This document shows positions 1 to 5,806 of a stretch of DNA of 6,049 nt, in pieces. Within the stretch, counting starts at the first letter, position 1. Each line of letters begins with the position of its first letter. Made by a program: the position numbers and the translations under genes. The notes below the pieces were generated by a model, which was not told where the DNA came from, did not search any database, and saw only the letters and a program-made list of their open reading frames with translations. Source of the DNA: Winogradskyella sp. UBA3174 (GTDB taxonomy: Bacteria; Bacteroidota; Bacteroidia; Flavobacteriales; Flavobacteriaceae); the NCBI RefSeq assembly GCF_002364335.1, contig NZ_DEXW01000039.1, positions 9,618 through 15,666 on the forward strand. The letters are read 5' to 3'.

Positions 1-426
1 GAAAAAATGGATAAAAATTCTATAGAATATAGTTCGTACAGTTTTAGTCACGCTATGCAAAATGGATTTTATTTTCCAAAGGAGCCAACCACAGACGCTT
101 TAAATATCTATTCAACGTTTAAAACAGATAGTCTGCTTGTAAAATATAGTTCAAAAATGACTTATGAAGCATCAAGAGGATTTTGGCAAAACGAAAAATA
201 TACCACGCTAGATTTAAATGAAAATCTAAAACGAGTAGTAAAGAATGGTATACCTGTTTTCGGTTTATATGGTAAAGATGATGGTTTGTTTTCAGAAAGT
301 CAAGTAAGAAACATTGAAAATTTAATTGGGGAAAATAATTTGGAATATCTATTCAACTGTTCTCATAACCTCTTTATAGACCAGCAAACTAAATTTATTG
401 ACGCGTTAAAAAAATGGACGGAATAA
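1..426 (+). CDS. alpha/beta hydrolase, C-terminal part (5' end outside window)
   Basis: The reading frame is open from base 1, so the ATG at 7 is probably internal and the gene begins upstream. The visible 141 residues look like the cap and the last third of an alpha/beta hydrolase. Near the end is a beta-strand followed by an acidic turn (GIPVFGLYGKDDGLFS), the usual place of the catalytic acid. About 35 residues later comes NCSHNLFIDQQ, whose His fits the catalytic His of the Ser-His-Asp triad. The nucleophile serine would lie upstream of the window. The substrate cannot be deduced. The TAA stop (424-426) overlaps by one base the ATG of the sigma-factor gene, so the two are probably co-transcribed and translationally coupled. 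Family assignment is fairly secure from the two C-terminal motifs; any specific enzyme name would be guesswork. Confidence 0.75.
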   Translation, partial: EKMDKNSIEYSSYSFSHAMQNGFYFPKEPTTDALNIYSTFKTDSLLVKYSSKMTYEASRGFWQNEKYTTLDLNENLKRVVKNGIPVFGLYGKDDGLFSESQVRNIENLIGENNLEYLFNCSHNLFIDQQTKFIDALKKWTE

Positions 427-899
427 TGAACTTTGAAACTATTTATAAAACATATTGGCAAAAGGTTTTTAGGCTATGTATGGGGTATGCAAATGATACA
501 GCTGCAGCGAAAGATTTAGCGCAAGAAACCTTTATAAAAGTATGGAAACAATTACCCAAGTTTAGAAACGAATCTTCTATTGGAACTTGGATCTTTAGAA
601 TTGCATCCAATACTTGTTTGCGTCAAATTCAAAAAGATAAGAAGATGCCTAAGTCTGAATTGCCATTGGAGATTAAGGATGAAATTTTAGAAACAAACAT
701 AGAGAAAGATATACAGTTATTATATCAATATATTTCAGAACTCCAAGAAGTAGAACGAATCATCATATCATTGGAATTAGAAGATATGAATCAAAAAGAA
801 ATAGCTGAAATTGTTGGTTTGTCTGAAGGCAACGTTCGAGTTAAGATTCACAGAATAAAAGAAAAATTAACACAAAAATTCAAGAAAAATGGAAACTAA
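426..899 (+). CDS. ECF-type RNA polymerase sigma factor (sigma-70 family)
   Basis: A 157-residue protein that should direct RNA polymerase to a small promoter set. Region 2 covers about residues 5-72: a YWQKVFRLCMGY helix, then DLAQETFIKVWK (residues 30-41), the typical core-binding motif, then SIGTWIFRIASNTCLRQ, the -10 recognition helix. Region 4 covers about residues 98-152, with a helix-turn-helix from MNQKEIAEIVGLSEGNVRVK into IHRIKEKL, which would read the -35 element. The linker is short and there is no extra C-terminal domain, as is usual for ECF factors. I chose the ATG at 426 because it overlaps the upstream stop as TAATG and starts right at the family's N-terminus; an ATG at 414 would add only MDGI and lies inside the hydrolase gene. 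The next gene begins 11 bases before this one ends, which suggests a coupled regulatory pair. The regulon is unknown. Confidence 0.93.
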   Translation: MNFETIYKTYWQKVFRLCMGYANDTAAAKDLAQETFIKVWKQLPKFRNESSIGTWIFRIASNTCLRQIQKDKKMPKSELPLEIKDEILETNIEKDIQLLYQYISELQEVERIIISLELEDMNQKEIAEIVGLSEGNVRVKIHRIKEKLTQKFKKNGN

Positions 900-1485
900 T
901 ATAGATTTAAAAAAAATATGGAATACAAAAAAGATAGAAACTCCAAATGTAGAAATTCTTTATACCAAAGCAAATAAACTAAAAAGTAGAAGCTTTTTAA
1001 AGCTAATAGTAGTCAACATTTCACTTTTACTAACCATTATATTTTTTGGCTTTATTTGGTATTATTATCAGCCTGAATTAGTAACTGCTAAGATTGGTAT
1101 TATATTAATTATTTTAGCTATACTTATTTTTTTACTACCTTTTAACAAACAATCTTCTTTACTTACGAAGAATAAAACAGAACCGAATAGTAAGGAATAC
1201 CTTCAACAACTTATAAAGTTAAAAGAACTAAAAGTATACCAACAAACTACAATGTTGAGTATCTATTTTATACTTCTTTCTTTAGGAATTGGTCTATATA
1301 TGTTTGAATATGTTTCTAAAATGACAATTACTTGGGGAATAATCACCTACGCTATAACCATACTTTGGTTTGCTGTAAATTGGTTTTATTTAAGACCTAA
1401 AGCAATTACGAAACAGAACGCAAAACTTAATACGCTATTAGTTGAATTTGAGAAATTGAATAATCAAATGAATGACCCGTTCTGA
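889..1485 (+). CDS. four-helix membrane protein, possible sigma-factor partner; 3' end replaced by IS
   Basis: A 198-residue protein with no family I can name. A cytoplasmic-looking charged N-terminus (about residues 1-35, opening METNIDLKKIW) is followed by four hydrophobic segments at about 37-59, 65-85, 121-142 and 145-167. A hydrophilic loop lies at 86-120 and a charged tail at 168-198. It overlaps the sigma gene by 11 bases, the arrangement typical of a sigma factor and its membrane-bound anti-sigma factor, so that role is a reasonable inference. However, I see no zinc-binding anti-sigma motif and no FecR-like periplasmic domain. The last codons (Asp-Pro-Phe and the TGA) lie inside the left inverted repeat of the IS3 remnant. 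The native C-terminus has therefore been cut and recoded, probably by only a few residues since the tail looks nearly complete. Confidence 0.8.
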   Translation: METNIDLKKIWNTKKIETPNVEILYTKANKLKSRSFLKLIVVNISLLLTIIFFGFIWYYYQPELVTAKIGIILIILAILIFLLPFNKQSSLLTKNKTEPNSKEYLQQLIKLKELKVYQQTTMLSIYFILLSLGIGLYMFEYVSKMTITWGIITYAITILWFAVNWFYLRPKAITKQNAKLNTLLVEFEKLNNQMNDPF

Positions 1486-1497
1486 AATAAGGCTACA
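1473..1497 (+). repeat. IS3 remnant, left terminal inverted repeat
   Basis: This 25-base end begins TGACCCGTTCTGAAATAAGG. It matches the reverse complement of bases 2580-2604 at 22 of 25 positions, with mismatches at positions 6, 9 and 18. The shared core is CTGAAATA followed by GGCTACA. The repeat encodes the last codons and stop of the upstream membrane protein gene. Confidence 0.9.
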
Positions 1498-1512
1498 TAA
1501 TTCTAAACAGTT

Positions 1513-1896
1513 ATGTACAAAAACTACAAAGTAGTTAGACGTTACAGTGAACCTTTCAAATTAAAAATCTTAGCCGAACTTAGTATTGGAAAGCACACAA
1601 AAAGTGAACTTTACAAACTCTATTCTATTGCTCCTTCAACAGTTAATGTAAGGATCAAAAAGTACAATCGTATAGACTTAATGAACACCAGAGTAAAAGA
1701 GAAAACCAAAGACGAAATATCTAGAATCAAAGCACTTTAAAAAGCGATTGAACAGCTTAAAAAACTACTACTAAAAAAAGACCTCGATGCTATGGTATTA
1801 GATTCATACCTTGAAGTAGCTGCTGAAGATTTAGGCTATAAATCTGTTGGCGAACTAAAAAAGCCGAAGTATAAAGCCTTAAGCAAGGCCAAATAA
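1513..1896 (+). pseudogene. IS3-family transposase OrfA, interrupted by an in-frame stop
   Basis: OrfA is the DNA-binding part of an IS3 transposase. The first 75 codons read MYKNYKVVRRYSEPFKLKIL onward, with a helix-turn-helix (HTKSELYKLYSIAPSTVNVR) that should bind the IS ends. A TAA at 1738-1740 stops the protein. In the same frame, translation past it continues as a leucine-zipper-like helix (KAIEQLKKLLLKKDLDAMVL), then DSYLEVAAEDLGYKSVGELK, the typical OrfA C-terminal end, to a second TAA at 1894-1896. One base change from a sense codon (for example GAA, AAA or CAA) explains the internal stop. The residue after STVNV is Arg where I would expect the conserved Trp of the family, which may be further decay. 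OrfA without its zipper is unlikely to work. Confidence 0.85.
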
Positions 1897-2565
1897 AAAT
1901 CTAAGGAATTTGCTTCCTTATCTAGGATATGTAACTGTTTTGAGCTTAAGCGTGATGCTTATTACAAGTATAAGTGTAGAGCTGACAAACGAGAAGAAAT
2001 AGAACAAGAGGTTATAAATATCGTTAAGAAAAGATGCAAATCCCTTCCTAGAAAAGGTATAAGAAAACTTAAAATATCATTGGATCAAGAATTTACTAAA
2101 GCCTACCTAAAAGTCGGTAGAGACACTTTGTTTAATGTTCTTAGAAAATATAAGATACTTGCACTTAGAAAGAAATATAGAATGAGGACAACGAACTCTC
2201 ATCATCGCTTTTATAAGTATGGCAATATCATAAAGGATATTGAGATCAATATACCAAATCATGTTTGGGCATCGGATATCACATACATCAGAACCGTAAA
2301 AGACTTTTGTTACATGGCTCTTATTACAGATACCTATTCTCCTAAAATAGTCAGTTATGTCCTTAGTGATAGGTCGGAACTAAATGGATGCGTAAGAGCG
2401 CTTAATAAAGCGATTTATCAAAAAAAACCATAAATGGACTCATACATCATTATGACAGAAGAGAACCATTGCTATGAAAATGCAATTAAATTATACAACG
2501 AAATAAGATTACATTTATCTTTAGACTATAAAACACCCAATATGATATATCTATTAACAGCGTAA
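1897..2565 (+). pseudogene. IS3-family transposase OrfB (DDE/rve integrase core), broken by frameshift and deletions
   Basis: OrfB is the catalytic subunit. The HTH_21-like N-terminus reads from KSKEFASLSRICNCFELKRD through LPRKGIRKLKISL. The rve core follows with VWASDITYI, whose Asp (2275-2277) is the first catalytic residue. Reading continues to YQKKP, where a TAA at 2431-2433 ends the frame. Just after it, NGLIHH is read in a different frame, so one base has been lost near 2430. HH should be followed by SDRG with the second catalytic Asp; instead the sequence jumps to MTEENHCYENA back in the first frame. ENA then runs straight into IKLYNEIRLHLSLDYKTPN and the end of the protein, so the segment carrying the catalytic Glu is also missing. 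The product cannot be active. OrfA and OrfB lie in the same frame here, whereas IS3 elements normally need a -1 frameshift. Confidence 0.87.
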
Positions 2566-2579
2566 AATCAATTTTAACC

Positions 2580-2604
2580 TGTAGCCGTATTTCAGGACTG
2601 GTCA
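2580..2604 (-). repeat. IS3 remnant, right terminal inverted repeat
   Basis: On the minus strand this end reads TGACCAGTCCTGAAATACGG, then CTACA. It pairs with bases 1473-1497 at 22 of 25 positions. It starts 14 bases after the stop of the orfB remnant, which is the normal layout for an IS3 right end. Confidence 0.9.
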
Positions 2605-2636
2605 TTTAAAAACTTGTGCTTCTTCTTTATTTTTTT

Positions 2637-2669
2637 AAAAAAAAAGCTTCGCGATTTCTCACGAAGCTT
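2637..2669 (-). terminator. rho-independent terminator of the cotH-like gene
   Basis: A perfect 8-base stem, AAGCTTCG (2644-2651) and CGAAGCTT (2662-2669), encloses a 10-base loop. Read on the minus strand it is followed by a run of nine T (2645 down to 2637). It lies 35 bases past the stop of the minus-strand cotH-like gene and so should end that transcript. On the plus strand there is no T-run after the stem, so it is not an obvious two-way terminator. Confidence 0.85.
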
Positions 2670-2703
2670 AAATCAAAAAAACCATCAATCCAATCAAAGT
2701 CTT

Positions 2704-4137
2704 TTAATCTAAATATGCACTTACAGCTGCTGCACGAGAAACCACATGTGAGTTTAACTCTGCTATTGCAGCTTGAAACTCTGAACTATTATTTAAGAAT
2801 GTATAACCTTCAATTTCTGAAGTTACATAAGGCTGAATTAGTGCAGAATATGTACTGTATAAAGATTGCATTGTGCTAGTATTAAAAGTATCATCTACAA
2901 CTTCTTGTACATAAATATCATATTGCGCTTTATAAACAGCATCTTGATATAAATAACCTATTAATGGCCATTGTGAAGGGATTACATCAGAAAAATCTAA
3001 TTCGGGCGAACCTAATTGACCATATTTTAAAGCGCCATTATTATCCCAAGGAATCCAAGTTAATTTACTAGTATCTGGATTATTGTATAGGTAATAATTA
3101 TGTTTCGTTCTCCCGTAAGTATCCCAATTTTGAATGACTGTATTTGTTGCTAAAAATTTTAAAAATACATCAGTATCAAAAACAGCTTCTAAGTTTGTTC
3201 TCCAAGCTGCTGCGTCTGTTGTTCTGGTGTCATCATGTAAGATTGACAATAAACTTGAAACATCTGTAAAATCGGCTTCATCTTTATTAGTTTTTTTTAC
3301 ATATTCACCTTCATTATAAGTACCAGAGGCAAAAGTTGCAGCATTGCCATCTGGCTTGTATAAATTCCCATCATCATCAGAAAACTGGGTATCTAAAACC
3401 GTATCGTCAACTTCTTCAACCAATGTATATAAACCAAAATATATTGGTCCATCTCCATGATCTACATATACTGTATAAAACGCAGTATGAGAACCAACCA
3501 AACCTCCATTTCTAAAGACGTCTCCTGCTACTTTTTCTCTAAGCATAGAGTCATCATTATAATTATTTTTAAGACTTAATTTTTTAAATCCATAAAAACG
3601 TTGATTATCTATTTGTGGATAATCGTCTTCAAACTCATCAAAATCTAATTTAAATGGTAATTTTAACACACCATTTCTCCAACTACCTTGCAAACTAGAG
3701 TTGCCCTTAAAACGTACACCTACGCGATACCATTCTATGCCGTTATAAAATACTTCAGCAGGAACAAAAATAGGGTCTTCGTCAGAATCAACTAACCCTC
3801 CACCTAGTCCACCACTAGAACCAGCACCAGAACCAAATATGCCGAAAGTATCTGTCATATCATCTAACATATTTTGCCAACGGTTTGCTGTAATAACTAT
3901 ATCTATTCGTTTTACAGTATTATCCTCAAATACCTCATCAAAATTTAGGTCTGCATCTTTGCTATGCGTCTCTGCTGTCCAGTCTGAGGCTTCAAAATCA
4001 TCATCACCTTCCTCTTCCACTACTGCAACGACAGTATCATTTTCATCATCATTACTACATGAATTAAATGTTAGAATTGGGATACTAAATACTATTATTA
4101 TAAAAAGGATATTGATACTTTTTTTAATTGTTTTCAT
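2704..4137 (-). CDS. CotH kinase family lipoprotein
   Basis: A 477-residue protein of the CotH family, known from Bacillus spore-coat CotH, an atypical secreted protein kinase. In this non-spore-former the substrate is unknown. The N-terminus MKTIKKSINILFIIIVFSIP leads to a lipobox FNSC (Cys27), then an acidic linker (about 28-51), so it is a lipoprotein beyond the inner membrane. Family motifs follow: GVRFKGNSS (140-148); FGLYTLVEEVDD; NLYKPDG (258-264), whose Lys is a candidate ATP-contacting residue; NWDTYGRTKHNYYLY (337-351); and LTWIPWDNNGAL, whose Asp365 fits the metal-binding Asp. The second Asp of the common PWDxD pattern is Asn here. A Gly/Ser-rich stretch (about 98-115) interrupts the N-terminal part. 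I chose the ATG at 4137 for its canonical lipoprotein signal and A-rich leader. An ATG at 4158, preceded by AGGAA, would add seven residues and is possible. The gene is monocistronic within the window and divergent from the YHYH gene. Confidence 0.88.
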   Translation of the reverse strand: MKTIKKSINILFIIIVFSIPILTFNSCSNDDENDTVVAVVEEEGDDDFEASDWTAETHSKDADLNFDEVFEDNTVKRIDIVITANRWQNMLDDMTDTFGIFGSGAGSSGGLGGGLVDSDEDPIFVPAEVFYNGIEWYRVGVRFKGNSSLQGSWRNGVLKLPFKLDFDEFEDDYPQIDNQRFYGFKKLSLKNNYNDDSMLREKVAGDVFRNGGLVGSHTAFYTVYVDHGDGPIYFGLYTLVEEVDDTVLDTQFSDDDGNLYKPDGNAATFASGTYNEGEYVKKTNKDEADFTDVSSLLSILHDDTRTTDAAAWRTNLEAVFDTDVFLKFLATNTVIQNWDTYGRTKHNYYLYNNPDTSKLTWIPWDNNGALKYGQLGSPELDFSDVIPSQWPLIGYLYQDAVYKAQYDIYVQEVVDDTFNTSTMQSLYSTYSALIQPYVTSEIEGYTFLNNSSEFQAAIAELNSHVVSRAAAVSAYLD

Positions 4138-4140
4138 TTG

Positions 4141-4529
4141 ATTTTTATTATTTAACATTAATTCCTATCTCTATTTAGTTGTGATTATTTTTAAACATTC
4201 TTCATATAAGACTATTCTAAAACAAAATGGTTTAATTTATTTTTAAAGATTATTGTCTTTTAGGTTTCGGTGCGTTTTTCATCTAAATCAATATTTTTTA
4301 AAAAATATTTTAAATGCTGGTGGTTTTTTCTATCGCATCTGTTTTCTGATTGCCAAAAAGAACTATTTGACATAAATAGTGCTATTCCAAATCCGAATGC
4401 TGGAATTAATTACTCATTTAGAAAAAATGTAATAAGTTGAAAACTTAGTTTTAAAAAATAAAATGACTTTAAAAATTTAAGAAAATTGAAAAGAATTAAG
4501 GACAGTTTAGTTAGCGTCTTTAATAATAA
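4141..4529. other. intergenic region upstream of the cotH-like gene, no confident gene
   Basis: This very A+T-rich stretch should contain the cotH leader and promoter (reading leftwards). The minus strand around 4195-4226 carries TTTTGTTTTAG followed by TATATGAAG, a weak promoter-like arrangement I would not call firmly. Only short open frames occur. The most protein-like is on the minus strand from an ATG at 4373 to a TAA at 4260, 37 codons (MSNSSFWQSENRCDRKNHQH onward); I cannot assign it, and it could be the tail of a decayed gene. A perfect A+T palindrome lies at 4290-4309. The rest shows nothing I can name. Confidence 0.5.
4290..4309. repeat. 20-base perfect A+T palindrome
   Basis: The sequence AATATTTTTTAAAAAATATT is its own reverse complement. 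It has no G or C, so a hairpin would be weak. In a region this rich in A+T it may be chance. It could serve as a DNA-bending or binding site in the cotH upstream region, but nothing else supports that. Confidence 0.4.
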
Positions 4530-4700
4530 ATAACGAAAGTGATACAAAAAGGTGCGGTGAGATGGAAGTCAAAACATTGGGTCTATTTAAGCATTGCTCT
4601 TAAAGGAAAATATGTGGGTGTTGAGGAATTAGGAAATGGCATTCGGAGCGTATTTTATTATAATGTGTTTTTAGGTTACTTTGATGATATGAACATCTGA
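4530..4700 (+). pseudogene. IS481-like transposase, C-terminal fragment
   Basis: The frame from about 4530 to the TGA at 4698-4700 reads ITKVIQKGAVRWKSKHWVYL, then SIALKGKYVGVEELGNGIRS, then VFYYNVFLGYFDDMNI. This is the small beta-rich C-terminal tail (GAVRW, then LxGKYVGxEExGxGIW, then VFLGYFD) found after the integrase core in IS481-like transposases. It rests on my memory of the family, not a search. The catalytic core is absent: upstream of 4530 the frame is closed by a stop at 4527-4529 and no core-like sequence is seen. The GIW motif reads GIR here, in keeping with decay. The fragment has no start of its own and is best read as debris of an insertion sequence, now between the two divergent lipoprotein genes. 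Confidence 0.6.
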
Positions 4701-4716
4701 AATAAACAAACATCAA

Positions 4717-4755
4717 TAAGGATTAGTCAAAATTTAGTCTAAAGTCTAATCCTTA
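4717..4755. repeat. inverted repeat with 10-base arms
   Basis: TAAGGATTAG (4717-4726) and CTAATCCTTA (4746-4755) are perfect reverse complements separated by 19 bases. No T-run follows on either strand, so it is not a standard intrinsic terminator. It begins 16 bases after the transposase fragment's stop and about 100 bases before the YHYH start. It may belong to the end of the old IS or be an RNA hairpin or operator in the YHYH leader. Confidence 0.6.
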
Positions 4756-4780
4756 ACTTGTCTAAACTATGTCCCTTAAC
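4737..4780 (+). repeat. two 21-base direct repeats, 23-base period
   Basis: Unit 1 (4737-4757) starts GTCTAAAGTCTAATCC and ends TTAAC. Unit 2 (4760-4780) starts GTCTAAACTATGTCCC and ends TTAAC. They match at 16 of 21 positions, with identity at both edges (GTCTAAA and CTTAAC). Paired sites about two helical turns apart fit either transposase-binding sites in an IS end or a dimeric regulator's operator upstream of the YHYH gene. Confidence 0.5.
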
Positions 4781-4850
4781 GCACATAAAAATCCATCTTC
4801 AAATTAAACCTTTTGGTAAGAAGAAAGTCCAAGTTCCAAACAAATCAATT

Positions 4851-5792
4851 ATGACCTATAAAAATTATTTCAAAACAACTAGCATTTGCTTGTTTGTAAC
4901 TTTCTTTACAATTATTAGTTGTAACAAATCAGATGATTTAAATGGAACTGTTGATGAAACTTTACCGGAAACTATTGATCTTACGAGCTTACCATTTGGA
5001 GGTGTAGGAGAAACACAAATCTTGATAAGAAATCAAGGCGACCCTTTACCTGATTTTCTTTCCTTGTGGCTTTGCGGACTACCATCTAACGGAGCAGGTG
5101 CAAATAATGCAAGTGATTGGACGAATACCGATGGCACTTGGAATTACGAATTGAAACCGCAAGTTGAGGGAAATGTCACTTGGAACCACATATTTGACAT
5201 TAATTTAGATGGAAATGGCAACAGAATTATTACAGGCAATAATTTACCAGACCATCCTACTGGTATATTCCCAATACAACCTGGGACTGTAGCTTTTCAA
5301 TACGATGGAAATCCAAACATTATTTCTGAACAAGTTATAAATTATACATTACCTGCACTACCTCAAATTGCCCAAGAAGCAAATTGCGTATTTTTTGGAC
5401 CTGCTGGATTTTCTGTAACTGGCGCTGCTATTTACCATGGTGCATCAACACTCGGAACGGATGCTGCAGCACACGAAATGCTTGATAGATTTGGTGGACA
5501 CACAGATGGAACAGAAAGATATCATTATCATTTTCCTTCCGAAGATCTACAAAACCATATTCACGAACACGAATCTGGACACGCACCACTTATGGGTTAT
5601 ATGTTAGATGGTTTTGGGATTTTTGGTCCTTATGGTGAAAATGGCGAATTACTTACTTCTGCAGATTTAGACGAATGTCACGGACATACACATCCAGTTC
5701 TTTGGGATGGCGAGATGGTAGACTTATACCACTATCATTGGACGTATGATTTTCCATATAATATAGGTTGTTTCAAAGGAACACCTCAATAA
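4851..5792 (+). CDS. YHYH-domain lipoprotein
   Basis: A 313-residue protein whose C-terminal half matches the YHYH family, named after its repeated Tyr-His-Tyr-His motif; its biochemical role is not established. The signal MTYKNYFKTTSICLFVTFFT leads to the lipobox IISC (Cys24), then NKSDD, so a lipoprotein is predicted. Residues 45-180 are a less conserved, beta-rich-looking part. The conserved region starts near FGPAGFSVTGAAIYHG (182-197). It continues with the first YHYH (224-227), a His-rich stretch NHIHEHESGHAP, GYMLDGFGIFGPYGENGE, DECHGHTHPV (274-283), a second YHYH (293-296) and a closing GCFKGTP. The many His, Asp and Glu residues suggest metal binding; this is inference. I chose ATG 4851 because the lipoprotein signal starts there; an in-frame TTG at 4758 would add a signal-incompatible 31 residues. 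The sulfatase-like gene follows after 14 bases. Confidence 0.9.
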   Translation: MTYKNYFKTTSICLFVTFFTIISCNKSDDLNGTVDETLPETIDLTSLPFGGVGETQILIRNQGDPLPDFLSLWLCGLPSNGAGANNASDWTNTDGTWNYELKPQVEGNVTWNHIFDINLDGNGNRIITGNNLPDHPTGIFPIQPGTVAFQYDGNPNIISEQVINYTLPALPQIAQEANCVFFGPAGFSVTGAAIYHGASTLGTDAAAHEMLDRFGGHTDGTERYHYHFPSEDLQNHIHEHESGHAPLMGYMLDGFGIFGPYGENGELLTSADLDECHGHTHPVLWDGEMVDLYHYHWTYDFPYNIGCFKGTPQ

Positions 5793-5806
5793 ACACAAGC
5801 TACAAA

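Larger units (their letters stand above)
1473..2604 (+). mobile_element. IS3-family insertion sequence, degenerate (about 1.13 kb)
   Basis: The element is bounded by imperfect inverted repeats starting TGACC and holds an orfA/orfB pair of IS3 type in the expected order and orientation. It is inactive: orfA has a premature stop, and orfB has a frameshift and two deletions. Restoring the missing orfB segments would bring it to about 1.3 kb, a normal IS3 length. I find no convincing 3- or 4-base target duplication (left flank ends TGAA, right flank starts TTTA), so it is old, or one flank has been rearranged. It sits between the 3' end of the sigma/membrane operon and the terminator of the convergent cotH gene, where insertion is likely to do little harm. 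Confidence 0.9.

Noticed and set aside
414..425. ATG at 414 as the start of the sigma factor
   Set aside because: It adds only four residues and lies inside the hydrolase gene. The ATG at 426 overlaps the hydrolase stop as TAATG and fits the family N-terminus.
1466..2611. Target-site duplication around the IS3 remnant
   Set aside because: Flanking bases (TGAA on the left, TTTA on the right) do not match at 3 or 4 bases, nor when the boundary is moved out by two bases.
2616..2879. 87-codon plus-strand open frame over the terminator and the end of the cotH-like gene
   Set aside because: It reads through the terminator hairpin and is antisense to the conserved cotH coding sequence, with no recognisable protein features.
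3134..4141. Plus-strand open frames at 3134-3319 and 3839-4141
   Set aside because: Both are Ser/Val-rich antisense products of the well-supported cotH-like gene and have no family signature.
4717..4780. CRISPR-like or terminator reading of the repeats before the YHYH gene
   Set aside because: There are only two imperfect direct copies with a 2-base gap, no spacer of useful length, and no T-run after the hairpin on either strand.
4758..4850. TTG at 4758 as the start of the YHYH protein
   Set aside because: It would put 31 charged residues before the signal peptide, and the segment lies in repeat sequence that looks like an IS end. The ATG at 4851 gives a canonical lipoprotein signal.
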